Source: Gammaproteobacteria bacterium (GTDB lineage: Bacteria; Pseudomonadota; Gammaproteobacteria; VBWC01). Taken from it: a stretch of 55,430 nucleotides of DNA. This document shows positions 24,459 to 32,677 of the stretch, in pieces. The notes under the pieces are model-generated. The model made no database searches. It was not told the origin of the DNA and was given only the letters and a program-made list of their open reading frames with translations. The first letter of the stretch is position 1. The number at the start of each line of letters is the position of its first letter. Location: assembly GCA_023266115.1 (NCBI GenBank), contig JAHFRU010000017.1:1-55430 (forward strand), in the 5' to 3' direction. Position numbers and translations under genes: made by a program.

Positions 24459-27395
24459 ATGGAAGAATTATTCAGATTTTTACTGGCGCGTCCGGCGGAT
24501 CGTATCGATACGAAGAAGGATACCGTCCGGGTCCGGCCATCAGGTGACTATCGGGCGCAGTTGAACGAAGCGCGGGCATCCGGGAATCCGCGTGTGGCGT
24601 CGTTACGCATCGCCACCGAGTTTCGTGCCGGCGGCCGCGAGATCAGATCGATCGATAATCTCAAGTACGGCGAACTTCTGAACGAATTGTCGAAGCAATT
24701 GCGGGGCGTGGACGACATGCCGCTTGACGGTCTGAACAAGCTTGTTACGAAGCTGTTCGACGTCGACGCCGAACAGCTGGTGACCAATACCAGTTACACG
24801 CGCGATCTGCAGCATCTGGGTGACGTGATTGTGACTTCCGCGATCCTCGGGCAGGATGGCATCGTCACTTTGGAGGGCGCGGCCCGTTTGTTACGCGTGA
24901 TGGCAGTCATCGACGCCGTGGCGGCGGGTGATGTCTCGCTGGCCGCGAACGGTAGACTTGCCGATGTACTGGCGACGAGCCTGCTATTGCCTGAGGATAT
25001 CTTCCCTATTCCGGTACAGCGCGCGACCGGTAACCCGGCGGCGGACGATGCGGCGGGGTCCGGCACCGGAACGCTGGACACCAGCGAATTACGGCGGCGC
25101 CGCGATGCGGTATATGCGACCTACACGATGCTGACGCGCCTCGACCCGGATCACATCGATATTCCCGACAAACAAGACGCCTTCGAGGCGCGCGCGATGG
25201 AATATTCACCGGCCGCCGCGGTACCGCCGGTCGCTCCGACGATGTATCGGGAGGCGGCAGGCATCGGGATGCGTGCTGAAGCGCTGCACGTACTGCCGGC
25301 AAGCGAAGCAGGAGCGTTCAATCTTGCCGCCACCGCGCGCGTGGTACTGAAACCGGAGGTGACCGCGGCGTTCGGTACCAGTGAGCGCGGGGTGCTCGCG
25401 CAACGCAACCTCGATCTCACCCGCGTAACCGTGCCGACAGCACTGGACCGCTTGTCGGTGGAACTTGCCGACGTCGAAATGAAACTGGCCGAGGCCACCG
25501 CGGCGCCGACGACGATGGTGCAGCGGCTCGGCAGCCAGTATTACGTCGGTGAAGTGCTGGCGCCCCTGCACGGCTTTCCCAAGCACGCCGCTGTTCCGAC
25601 CACGCACGGCAGCATCACGCCGGCGGGGATCGGTGATCTGCTGGTCGTCAAGCAGTTCCTGAAGCGCTATGAGGCGCGTGAGCTAGCTCATATCGAGAAC
25701 ATCCTGAAGGGTGAGTACAAGGAGCGCATCCATCGTCGCTCGCGCACCACCGAGGAGACCATCACGGTCGAGACGGAGGTAAAGAAAGAAGAGGAGCGCG
25801 ATCAGCAGACGACGGAGCGTTTCGAGCTGAAGACCGAGGCCAGCGAGATCGTCAAGCAGGACCAGAGCCTCAAGCTTGGCCTGGCAGTGACCGCGAAATA
25901 CGGCCCGATGGTCGAGATCAAGGCGACGGCCGATTTCGCCATGAATCAATCGAAGGAAGAATCAAAGAAGGTCGCGACCAGCTACAGCAAGGACGTCACC
26001 AGCCGCGCCTCCAGCAAGGTGTTCGAGCGCCGCCGCGAGGAGCGCATCCTGAAGACCATCGAGGTGTTCGAGGAAAAGAACACCCATGGCGTCGACAACA
26101 AGGCCGGCGGCGGCCACGTCATCGGGCAGTACCAGTGGGTCGACAAGGTCTACGAGGCGCAGGTGTACAACTACGGCAAGCGCTTGCTGTTCGACATTAT
26201 GTTGCCTGAGCCGGCGGCGTTCTTGCTCTATGCGATGGGCAAACAGCCGAAGGCCGGCGCCGATCTCGTCAAGCCATGGCCGTTCACGCTGACACCAGCG
26301 GACATTACCGAGTGGAACTACAGCTATTACGTGAAGCAGTACGAGGCGGCCGGGGTGAATCCGCCGCCGCCGCCGTACGCGACGGTATCAAAGGCGCTCG
26401 ACGGCAAGGGCACTGAAAACGATGGTACGACAAAAGCGTTCGAAGTGCCGTTGCCTGATGGCTACAGCGCGATCACCGGCAATGTCGGCGTCTGGTACAA
26501 CCGCTGGAGCGGCGGCACCGTGGACATGGTGGTCGGCAAGGTCATGCATCGTTTTAGCGACAATGGCGGCTGGAGTTTCTCGCTGGCCTCGGAAACCGGC
26601 ATGGTCGCGGTCGCGCTCAAGACTTACAAGGCCGAGGTATTCGCAGCGGCAGTGGAAATCTATTGTCAGCGATCCGAGCGCGCGCTGACGGACTGGAAGC
26701 TGAAGACACACACGTCGATCATGCAGGCCTACCAGAAGTTGTTGCGCGATTACGAAGACAAGCTCGCCGCGCTCGAAGTACAGGCGGCACAGCAATTCCA
26801 GGGCCGCAATCCGGTCGAGAACGAACGCCTGATTCGCGCCGAGCTGAAGAAGGGCTCGATCTCGGTGTTCACCGCGCAGCACTACGACATGTTCGGCGCG
26901 ATTGTCTCCAGCCCGCAAGGCTATCCGCAGGCGGATCTGCCGGAGGCCTATGCCGAGGGCAAGTACATCCGTTTCTTCGAGCAGGCGTTCGAATGGGAGC
27001 AGATGATGTATTTCTTCTATCCCTATTTCTGGGGCCGCAAGAGCAACTGGGTCAACCGCTCGCTGTTGCAGGACGTCGATCCGATGTTCGCCGATTTCAT
27101 CAAGGCCGGTGCGGCGCGCGCGGTATTGCCGGTGCGGCCGGGCTTCGAAAAGGCGATGGCGCATTTCATGGATACCGGACAGATATGGGACGGCGGCGAT
27201 TTGCCGCCGATCACCAGTCCGTTGTATGTCAGCATCATCGAAGAGATCCGCGAGCGCGACAAGGCGCCGGGCGACGAAGTAGCGCAGGGCGATCCGTGGG
27301 ATGTCCATCTGCCCACCACGCTGGTGAAGCTGCGCGACGAGGCGACGCTGCCGGAATGGCACAAGAACGCGCAGGGCGAGTGGGTGCCGGTCTAG
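24459..27395 (+). CDS. 978-residue protein of unknown family preceding a LodA/LodB pair
   Basis: A large protein without signal peptide, lipobox or obvious membrane segment. Residues 1-190 are mixed alpha/beta. About 410-480 form a highly charged coiled-coil-like stretch rich in Glu, Lys, Arg and Thr (RSRTTEETITVETEV, then KKEEERDQQTTERFEL). About 480-560 alternate short strands and charged helices (VTAKYGPMVEIKATADFAM). YNYGKRLLFDIMLPEPAAF lies near residue 575. About 655-735 are beta-rich, and 760-978 are again helical (NPVENERLIRAELKKGS). No catalytic motif was recognised. ATG 24459 follows GGAGAG. The gap to the oxidase gene is 30 bp, so it is likely one transcript. Candidate roles are a scaffold, carrier or secretion partner for the oxidase. 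All are inference. Confidence 0.8.
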   Translation: MEELFRFLLARPADRIDTKKDTVRVRPSGDYRAQLNEARASGNPRVASLRIATEFRAGGREIRSIDNLKYGELLNELSKQLRGVDDMPLDGLNKLVTKLFDVDAEQLVTNTSYTRDLQHLGDVIVTSAILGQDGIVTLEGAARLLRVMAVIDAVAAGDVSLAANGRLADVLATSLLLPEDIFPIPVQRATGNPAADDAAGSGTGTLDTSELRRRRDAVYATYTMLTRLDPDHIDIPDKQDAFEARAMEYSPAAAVPPVAPTMYREAAGIGMRAEALHVLPASEAGAFNLAATARVVLKPEVTAAFGTSERGVLAQRNLDLTRVTVPTALDRLSVELADVEMKLAEATAAPTTMVQRLGSQYYVGEVLAPLHGFPKHAAVPTTHGSITPAGIGDLLVVKQFLKRYEARELAHIENILKGEYKERIHRRSRTTEETITVETEVKKEEERDQQTTERFELKTEASEIVKQDQSLKLGLAVTAKYGPMVEIKATADFAMNQSKEESKKVATSYSKDVTSRASSKVFERRREERILKTIEVFEEKNTHGVDNKAGGGHVIGQYQWVDKVYEAQVYNYGKRLLFDIMLPEPAAFLLYAMGKQPKAGADLVKPWPFTLTPADITEWNYSYYVKQYEAAGVNPPPPPYATVSKALDGKGTENDGTTKAFEVPLPDGYSAITGNVGVWYNRWSGGTVDMVVGKVMHRFSDNGGWSFSLASETGMVAVALKTYKAEVFAAAVEIYCQRSERALTDWKLKTHTSIMQAYQKLLRDYEDKLAALEVQAAQQFQGRNPVENERLIRAELKKGSISVFTAQHYDMFGAIVSSPQGYPQADLPEAYAEGKYIRFFEQAFEWEQMMYFFYPYFWGRKSNWVNRSLLQDVDPMFADFIKAGAARAVLPVRPGFEKAMAHFMDTGQIWDGGDLPPITSPLYVSIIEEIRERDKAPGDEVAQGDPWDVHLPTTLVKLRDEATLPEWHKNAQGEWVPV

Positions 27396-27425
27396 CCGGC
27401 GGGAACCGGTTTCAGGAACTGTCCG

Positions 27426-29204
27426 GTGGCGCTACCGCCCATTTATAAAATCCATCCGGCGATCGGCATTGCCCGCCTCGGCAACGCCGATCGCAATGCG
27501 TTTTTCATCGGTCCCGAATTTCCGGGCCGGCCGGCAACCGGCGATGCGACTATCGGCACCACAGTTCCCGATTTCAAATCGGGTGGCAAGATCAAGCCGC
27601 AGGCCGCGCGTTTCCGTGTCTGGGAATATGTCGACAAGGGTGGCAAGTACGAGGCCAGCCGCGAAATCAATCTCGATGAAAAAGACTGCGTAGCGATCAA
27701 CTGGACGGTCCATCTCGCCAACCGCAAGTCGTCGTTTTTCAATTTCGACGGCATGATGGGCGAGGAGCGTGCGCACCCGGCCGGCAATCGCCGCAACAAC
27801 GGCTTCGTCGCCGACCGGCGCCGCCTCGAAATTGATCCGCTGCCGCGGGCCATCAGCGGCAAGAGCAAGCCGCCGGTGAAATTCAGTAAGGGAAGCAGCA
27901 GCACTCCGGCCAATGAGTTATGGCCGAATCCGGCGCCGTCGCCGCCGATCGAGTACCTCGGTGAACTGCGCACTGACGCGCAGGGACGTTTGATTGTCAT
28001 CGGGGGACAGGGACTGTCGAGCTCGGTCGGCGGCGCGCCGCTGGTGCATTACGCCAACAACGATAACTGGTTTGACGATGTCTCCGATGGCCCGGTCAAG
28101 GCATCGATAGTGTTGCGCGACAAGGCCAACAAGCAGCACACCATTCCGGTAACCGGCGCCTGGGTATTGTGCGGCCCGCCGGATTTCGCGCCGACGCTCG
28201 CCAGCGTCGTCACGTTGTACGACGTGTTGTACCACATGGCGGCAGTGGAGTTGACGCTGCCAGCCAACGAGGCGTTATACACCACAGTGCTGAAATCGCT
28301 CGGCGACATCAACAAGGAATTCAAGGCCGCCGGTGCGGCGAAGCTGGCGGCGTATAAGCCATCGTATAACGACGAGATATACCCGTTCCTGCGCCGCGGG
28401 CTGGAGCAGGTGTTCGTGTTCGAGATGCTGAAATACTTTCATAGCAGCGTCAAAAAAATAAGTCTGGGCGATTCGAGCGCGGCGGCACAGGCGGCCCGAC
28501 AGGCGGTTTTCGACCGGCTGCATACGCCCGGCCTGGCGGGTACCGGTGGCGCCAAGAACATGCCGAAGCTGCAGGGTGACGAACCGTACAAACCGGCGCA
28601 CACGCATCGCATGGTCAGCGTCACGCCGACGCAGTTTGCGTTGCTGGAGCAATGGGTAAAAGGAAATTTCGTCGACGCGTCGGGCGTGTTACCGGCACCG
28701 CCGCCGCCGGCCGTTGTCACGCCGCACGGTCTGGATCGTGCAGCGCTGGAGAATTGCGTCGGCGCCGCGTTCTATCCGGGTATCGAGGTGAGCTGGCAGG
28801 TCCGCAACAAGGCGTTGTTCAGCGAGCCATTCCGGATTAACCACACGGCGCTGTCGCAGTATCTGGGTGACGCCACGCCGATACGCGCCGGGCATTTTTC
28901 GCGGCAGATGGCCGTGCCGTGGCAGGCCGATTTTCTCGAATGCCGGCTTGATGGCGGCAACGGCTGGTGGCCGGCGCAGCGCCCCGATATCGCGTATCAG
29001 ACCAAGGCCGATTACGACGCCAGTCCGAAGAAAAGCGTCAACTGGGATCGTGCTTCCACCGGGGGCGTGACCGCAAACTGGCCGTCGGGCGGAGTCGCTC
29101 CGGTTAAAAAGGAAATGGTCGAACACTGGTACAAGTTCGGCATCCTGCGCGAGGGACCGCCGTATTATCATCTCGAGCTGGAACGCGAGCCGACGATTCC
29201 GTGA
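27426..29204 (+). CDS. LodA/GoxA-like CTQ-dependent amino-acid oxidase
   Basis: A 592-residue quinoprotein of the LodA/GoxA family, whose members oxidise lysine or glycine with release of NH3 and H2O2 using cysteine tryptophylquinone. Family marks are the opening IYKIHPAIGIARLGN, the VWEYVDKGGKY region, ALENCVGAAFYPGIEVSW with Cys444, and GGNGWWPAQRPD with Trp514/515. Cys444 and one of these Trp residues are the likely CTQ pair. DFLECRLDG and the HWYKFGILR tail also fit. No signal peptide is present, as in characterised LodA. The start is GTG 27426 with AGGA upstream. The gene lies between the 978-residue protein gene and a LodB-like maturase gene. Substrate specificity cannot be read. Confidence 0.9.
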   Translation: MALPPIYKIHPAIGIARLGNADRNAFFIGPEFPGRPATGDATIGTTVPDFKSGGKIKPQAARFRVWEYVDKGGKYEASREINLDEKDCVAINWTVHLANRKSSFFNFDGMMGEERAHPAGNRRNNGFVADRRRLEIDPLPRAISGKSKPPVKFSKGSSSTPANELWPNPAPSPPIEYLGELRTDAQGRLIVIGGQGLSSSVGGAPLVHYANNDNWFDDVSDGPVKASIVLRDKANKQHTIPVTGAWVLCGPPDFAPTLASVVTLYDVLYHMAAVELTLPANEALYTTVLKSLGDINKEFKAAGAAKLAAYKPSYNDEIYPFLRRGLEQVFVFEMLKYFHSSVKKISLGDSSAAAQAARQAVFDRLHTPGLAGTGGAKNMPKLQGDEPYKPAHTHRMVSVTPTQFALLEQWVKGNFVDASGVLPAPPPPAVVTPHGLDRAALENCVGAAFYPGIEVSWQVRNKALFSEPFRINHTALSQYLGDATPIRAGHFSRQMAVPWQADFLECRLDGGNGWWPAQRPDIAYQTKADYDASPKKSVNWDRASTGGVTANWPSGGVAPVKKEMVEHWYKFGILREGPPYYHLELEREPTIP

Positions 29205-29247
29205 AATAGCATTCCGGTCGTTGCCAAACTGTTGCGATCGCTGACCG

Positions 29248-30366
29248 ATGGAACACAATTCAACACGGTTCGACGTAGCGATAATCGGCGGCGGTCCAGC
29301 GGGCGTGGCGGCGGCGCTGACGGCGATCGCGGCAGGAATGACGGTCGCCATTATCAGTCCGCAACGCAGCCACCGTTCACCGAATGTCGAGCTGCTTTCC
29401 GGGCGCACCTGTTCGTTGTTACATGAGCTTGGTGTGTTCAGCCTTTTGCCTGATCAAGGCGCGGTTGAATGTTCCGGCATCTGGTCCAGCTGGGATGGCG
29501 GCAGTCCGGTAGAGCGGTTGGCGCCGTTCATGCCGCGCGGCGCCGGCTGGGTCGTTGATCGTACGGTGTTCGATGATGCGATGCTGGCGGTTGCGAAAGC
29601 GCGTGGCGCGCAACGGTTTGCCGGTCTGGCGAACGCAGTCGAATTTCATGACGACGGTGACTGGCGCGTTGCGGTCCAGACCGAGGCAGGGCGGTTGGGT
29701 CTGCGGTCACGGCTGCTGGTACTGGCGACGGGGCGCGGCGCGCGCCTGCGACAGTCGCTCGGCGCAATCCACCGGTGCGAGGATGATCTGGTGGCGTTCC
29801 AGTTATGGGACGAGACATTGGCCTCGGTTGCGGCGAGGGACCACATGCTGACACTCGCTGCGGCGGAGCGCGGCTGGTGGTACGCGCTGCCGCATCCGGC
29901 CGGCGGAACATTTACCGGTTACTGCACGTCGTCCGTGCACGCCCGCGAGGTCCATGCGTCTGACCTGCGGCAATGGCCGGCCTGGCATGCCGATACGCCA
30001 GTGCCGACGTCGGCGTCAGCCGCGCCTGTCGTTAGCCGCCGGTGGCGCGGCCGTTCCGCAAGTGTCGGCTGGTTACAACCCGGTGCCGGTCACCAGTGGG
30101 CCGCGGTTGGCGATGCGGCCTGCGCGGTCGATCCGCTGAGCGGCCAGGGGGTCGCGTTCGCACTGGAGTCGGGTATGCAGGCCATGCGTCTTTATGCGGC
30201 CGTGCGTTTGCTATCCGCCAACTGGCAGCCGGAGTATCTGCGCTGGCTGCAGGAGGTTCGTGACGAACATTTTCAGCAACGCCGGCAACACTACCTCGCC
30301 AGCGCAATACCGGCACCGTTCTGGCAACAGCGCCGCGCCGGTTCCCTGGCGCCAGACGGTGGCTGA
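29248..30366 (+). CDS. LodB/GoxB-like FAD-dependent maturase
   Basis: A 372-residue flavoprotein. The N-terminal dinucleotide motif is VAIIGGGPAGVAAALTA (residues about 10-26), and the second FAD motif GDAACAVDPLSGQGVAFALE lies near residue 290. It belongs to the tryptophan-halogenase/LodB-type branch. LodB and GoxB are needed to build the CTQ cofactor of the adjacent oxidase. It starts 43 bp after the oxidase stop on the same strand. The conserved pairing of the two genes makes the maturase role likely here, though it is inferred from family and position. Confidence 0.87.
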   Translation: MEHNSTRFDVAIIGGGPAGVAAALTAIAAGMTVAIISPQRSHRSPNVELLSGRTCSLLHELGVFSLLPDQGAVECSGIWSSWDGGSPVERLAPFMPRGAGWVVDRTVFDDAMLAVAKARGAQRFAGLANAVEFHDDGDWRVAVQTEAGRLGLRSRLLVLATGRGARLRQSLGAIHRCEDDLVAFQLWDETLASVAARDHMLTLAAAERGWWYALPHPAGGTFTGYCTSSVHAREVHASDLRQWPAWHADTPVPTSASAAPVVSRRWRGRSASVGWLQPGAGHQWAAVGDAACAVDPLSGQGVAFALESGMQAMRLYAAVRLLSANWQPEYLRWLQEVRDEHFQQRRQHYLASAIPAPFWQQRRAGSLAPDGG

Positions 30367-30508
30367 TCGATCGCCGGCAACTATTTTTCGTGTCCTCCTG
30401 AGTCAGGTCAGTTTTGGACATTTCTGTTTTATCGATTGTTCTCTAGTTTAGCGTCCGGAAGTACGTCGTTCGTTTAGCCGCCGTGTATTCGCGACAAGGA
30501 GAACCATC

Positions 30509-32542
30509 ATGCAGGTACAAGGGACAGGTGATTGCGGTTACGTGCAGCCGTCGGAAAAAAAAGCTGTCGCGCGGCATGCGCTGTCGATAATCGTTCTTGC
30601 GGGCGCGCTGGTGCCGGCGGCGTTTGCCGGGCCAGGTGATCTGGACCCGACGTTCGGGGTCGGCGGCAAGGCGGTCAGTGATTTTTCCGCGGCGGGAGCG
30701 GATATTGATTCGGCCAACGGCGTTGCCATCCAGACAGATGGAAAAATTCTCGTCGCTGGCTATACCTATGATTCCGGTGCGATCCCGACGCAGCATTTTA
30801 TGGTCACCCGTTATAACACCGACGGCAGCCTGGACGCCGGTTTTGGCGTCGGCGGACTGGTGCAAAGCGACTTTGGGTTTCCCGGCGTGTTTTATGATGT
30901 CGCGGTGCGGGGCGATGGCAAGATCGTTGCGGCCGGGACCATTCAGACTACGCCGCTAACGACCGGTGCGCGGTTTATTGTGGCCCGCTACCACAGTAAT
31001 GGTACGCAGGATCTGTCATTCGGGTCCGGCGGTTTCGTCGTTACCTCCGCCGGGAGCAGTGGCACCGGGGGCTCGGCCGTAGTGATACAGCCCGACAGCA
31101 AGATCGTGGTGGCTGGCACTACCGGGCTGGCGCTAAACGGTCTGAACTTCGCGCTGGCGCGCTACAATCCCGACGGGTCGCTCGATGCCTCGTTTGATGG
31201 CGACGGCATTGTTACCACCGACATCGGCGGCAGTGGTGACGCGGTGCACGATCTGGCGCTGCAGGGTGACGGCAAGATCGTCGCGGTTGGCGGCAGTTTT
31301 GATCTGGCGCACTTTCCGAACATGGTTCTCTCTGCGGTCCGCTACAACACCGATGGCAGTCTTGACACTACGTTTGATGGCGACGGTAAGGTCACGACGA
31401 CGCTCGGCAGCACCACTGATGCCGCCAATGTCGTCGCGATCCAGGCCGACGGCAGGATCGTCGTCGCCGGTTCGCGGATCAACGCAGGAAACGGCGCGCC
31501 CGACATGGTGGTGTTGCGTTACCTGACCACCGGTGGTCTCGACACCTCGTTCGGCGGTACCGGTATCGTGATCACGCCGTTCCCCTACTTGGGTAGCGCC
31601 GCGAACGGCGTTGTGATCCAGAGCAGCGGCAAGATCGTCGCCGGCGGCGTCGCTCCCGGATCGGGATCGGGCAACGATTTCGCGCTCGCGCGTTACAACA
31701 GCGACGGCACGCTGGACACGACGTTTGGCACGCTTGGGCTGGTGACCACGCCGGTCGCACTTGACCGAGACGATTTCGGTAATGCTTTGGCATTGCAGGC
31801 GGACGGCAAGCTGGTGTTGGCCGGGTCTAGCAAGACCTTCAGCGGCGATACGGACGTGGCGCTGGCGCGTTACAGCGGCGAGACTGTGGTGACCAACCGC
31901 CCGCCGGTCGCGAATTCGGGGCCAGACCAGGTGATGATGTGCCGCTCCTCGGCCGGCGCGGCGGTCATGCTGAACGGTGCGGGCTCCTCCGATCCGGATG
32001 GCGATACGCTGAGCTATGCGTGGACCGGTCAGTTTGCCGAAGGCGGTGGCGCGGTTGCCGGTGTCGGTCCGGTGGTGACACTGCCGCTCGGACAATCGAT
32101 CGTCTCGTTGGTCGTCAACGATGGGCAGGTCGATTCCGCAGCGGACGACGTGCTGATTAAGGTCAACGTCGCGGTCAGCGGTCTGAAGCCGCCGCTGGAC
32201 ATGCTGGTACCGGCCGGCGGAACAGTCATATTTCCCGACAAGGCGTTCAAGCAGGGCCGCACGCTTCCGCTGAAGCTCGAGCTGTCTTGCGGCGGCATGC
32301 CGCTGGTGGATGTGGTGAACAAGCCGCGGATCGTCCGGCTGGAACGTATGGGCAGCCCGCTCGATATCGACACGCTGGATCTGGATGCCGGCGCGGCGAA
32401 CGACAATGGTCTGGTGTTCCGTCTGTCGGACAGCCAGTGGATCTACAACCTCAGCAGTCGCGACCTGTTGACCGGGACCTATGTCGTGACCATCCGCCTG
32501 CCGGACGGTACCGACCATCAGGCCGGGTTTGTCCTGAAGTAG
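30509..32542 (+). CDS. Secreted delta-60-repeat protein with PKD-like and PxKF C-terminal domains
   Basis: A 677-residue exported protein. The signal segment is at about residues 25-41 (SIIVLAGALVPAAFAG) after an unusual 20-residue polar leader. About eight delta-60 repeats follow (each around 55 residues, with GDLDPTFG-, DGSLDxxF- and DGKIVxAG-type motifs), probably a beta-propeller. A PKD-like domain begins near residue 470 (NRPPVANSGPDQ, then SSDPDGDTLSYAW). The last 120 residues have FKQGRTLPLKLELSCGG and NDNGLVFRLSDSQWIYNLS, the PxKF-type pattern. AAGGAG precedes ATG 30509 by 8 bp. The protein is likely cell-surface or secreted; the function is unknown. Confidence 0.87.
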   Translation: MQVQGTGDCGYVQPSEKKAVARHALSIIVLAGALVPAAFAGPGDLDPTFGVGGKAVSDFSAAGADIDSANGVAIQTDGKILVAGYTYDSGAIPTQHFMVTRYNTDGSLDAGFGVGGLVQSDFGFPGVFYDVAVRGDGKIVAAGTIQTTPLTTGARFIVARYHSNGTQDLSFGSGGFVVTSAGSSGTGGSAVVIQPDSKIVVAGTTGLALNGLNFALARYNPDGSLDASFDGDGIVTTDIGGSGDAVHDLALQGDGKIVAVGGSFDLAHFPNMVLSAVRYNTDGSLDTTFDGDGKVTTTLGSTTDAANVVAIQADGRIVVAGSRINAGNGAPDMVVLRYLTTGGLDTSFGGTGIVITPFPYLGSAANGVVIQSSGKIVAGGVAPGSGSGNDFALARYNSDGTLDTTFGTLGLVTTPVALDRDDFGNALALQADGKLVLAGSSKTFSGDTDVALARYSGETVVTNRPPVANSGPDQVMMCRSSAGAAVMLNGAGSSDPDGDTLSYAWTGQFAEGGGAVAGVGPVVTLPLGQSIVSLVVNDGQVDSAADDVLIKVNVAVSGLKPPLDMLVPAGGTVIFPDKAFKQGRTLPLKLELSCGGMPLVDVVNKPRIVRLERMGSPLDIDTLDLDAGAANDNGLVFRLSDSQWIYNLSSRDLLTGTYVVTIRLPDGTDHQAGFVLK

Positions 32543-32677
32543 ACGTTCGACCGCCAGGCAACGGGCCGGGAGATCTGCTCCCGGCCCGGTATTTATATCG
32601 CAGGATGCCGCGACAGGCGCCGGGAATTTCGGTACATTGCGCCTTCCGATGTTGCGACTGGTTGTACTTGCCTGCCG

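Noticed and set aside
26388-27362. 324-codon minus-strand frame opposite the 978-residue protein gene
   Set aside because: The plus frame has a ribosome site and continuous protein-like sequence; the antisense frame has neither.
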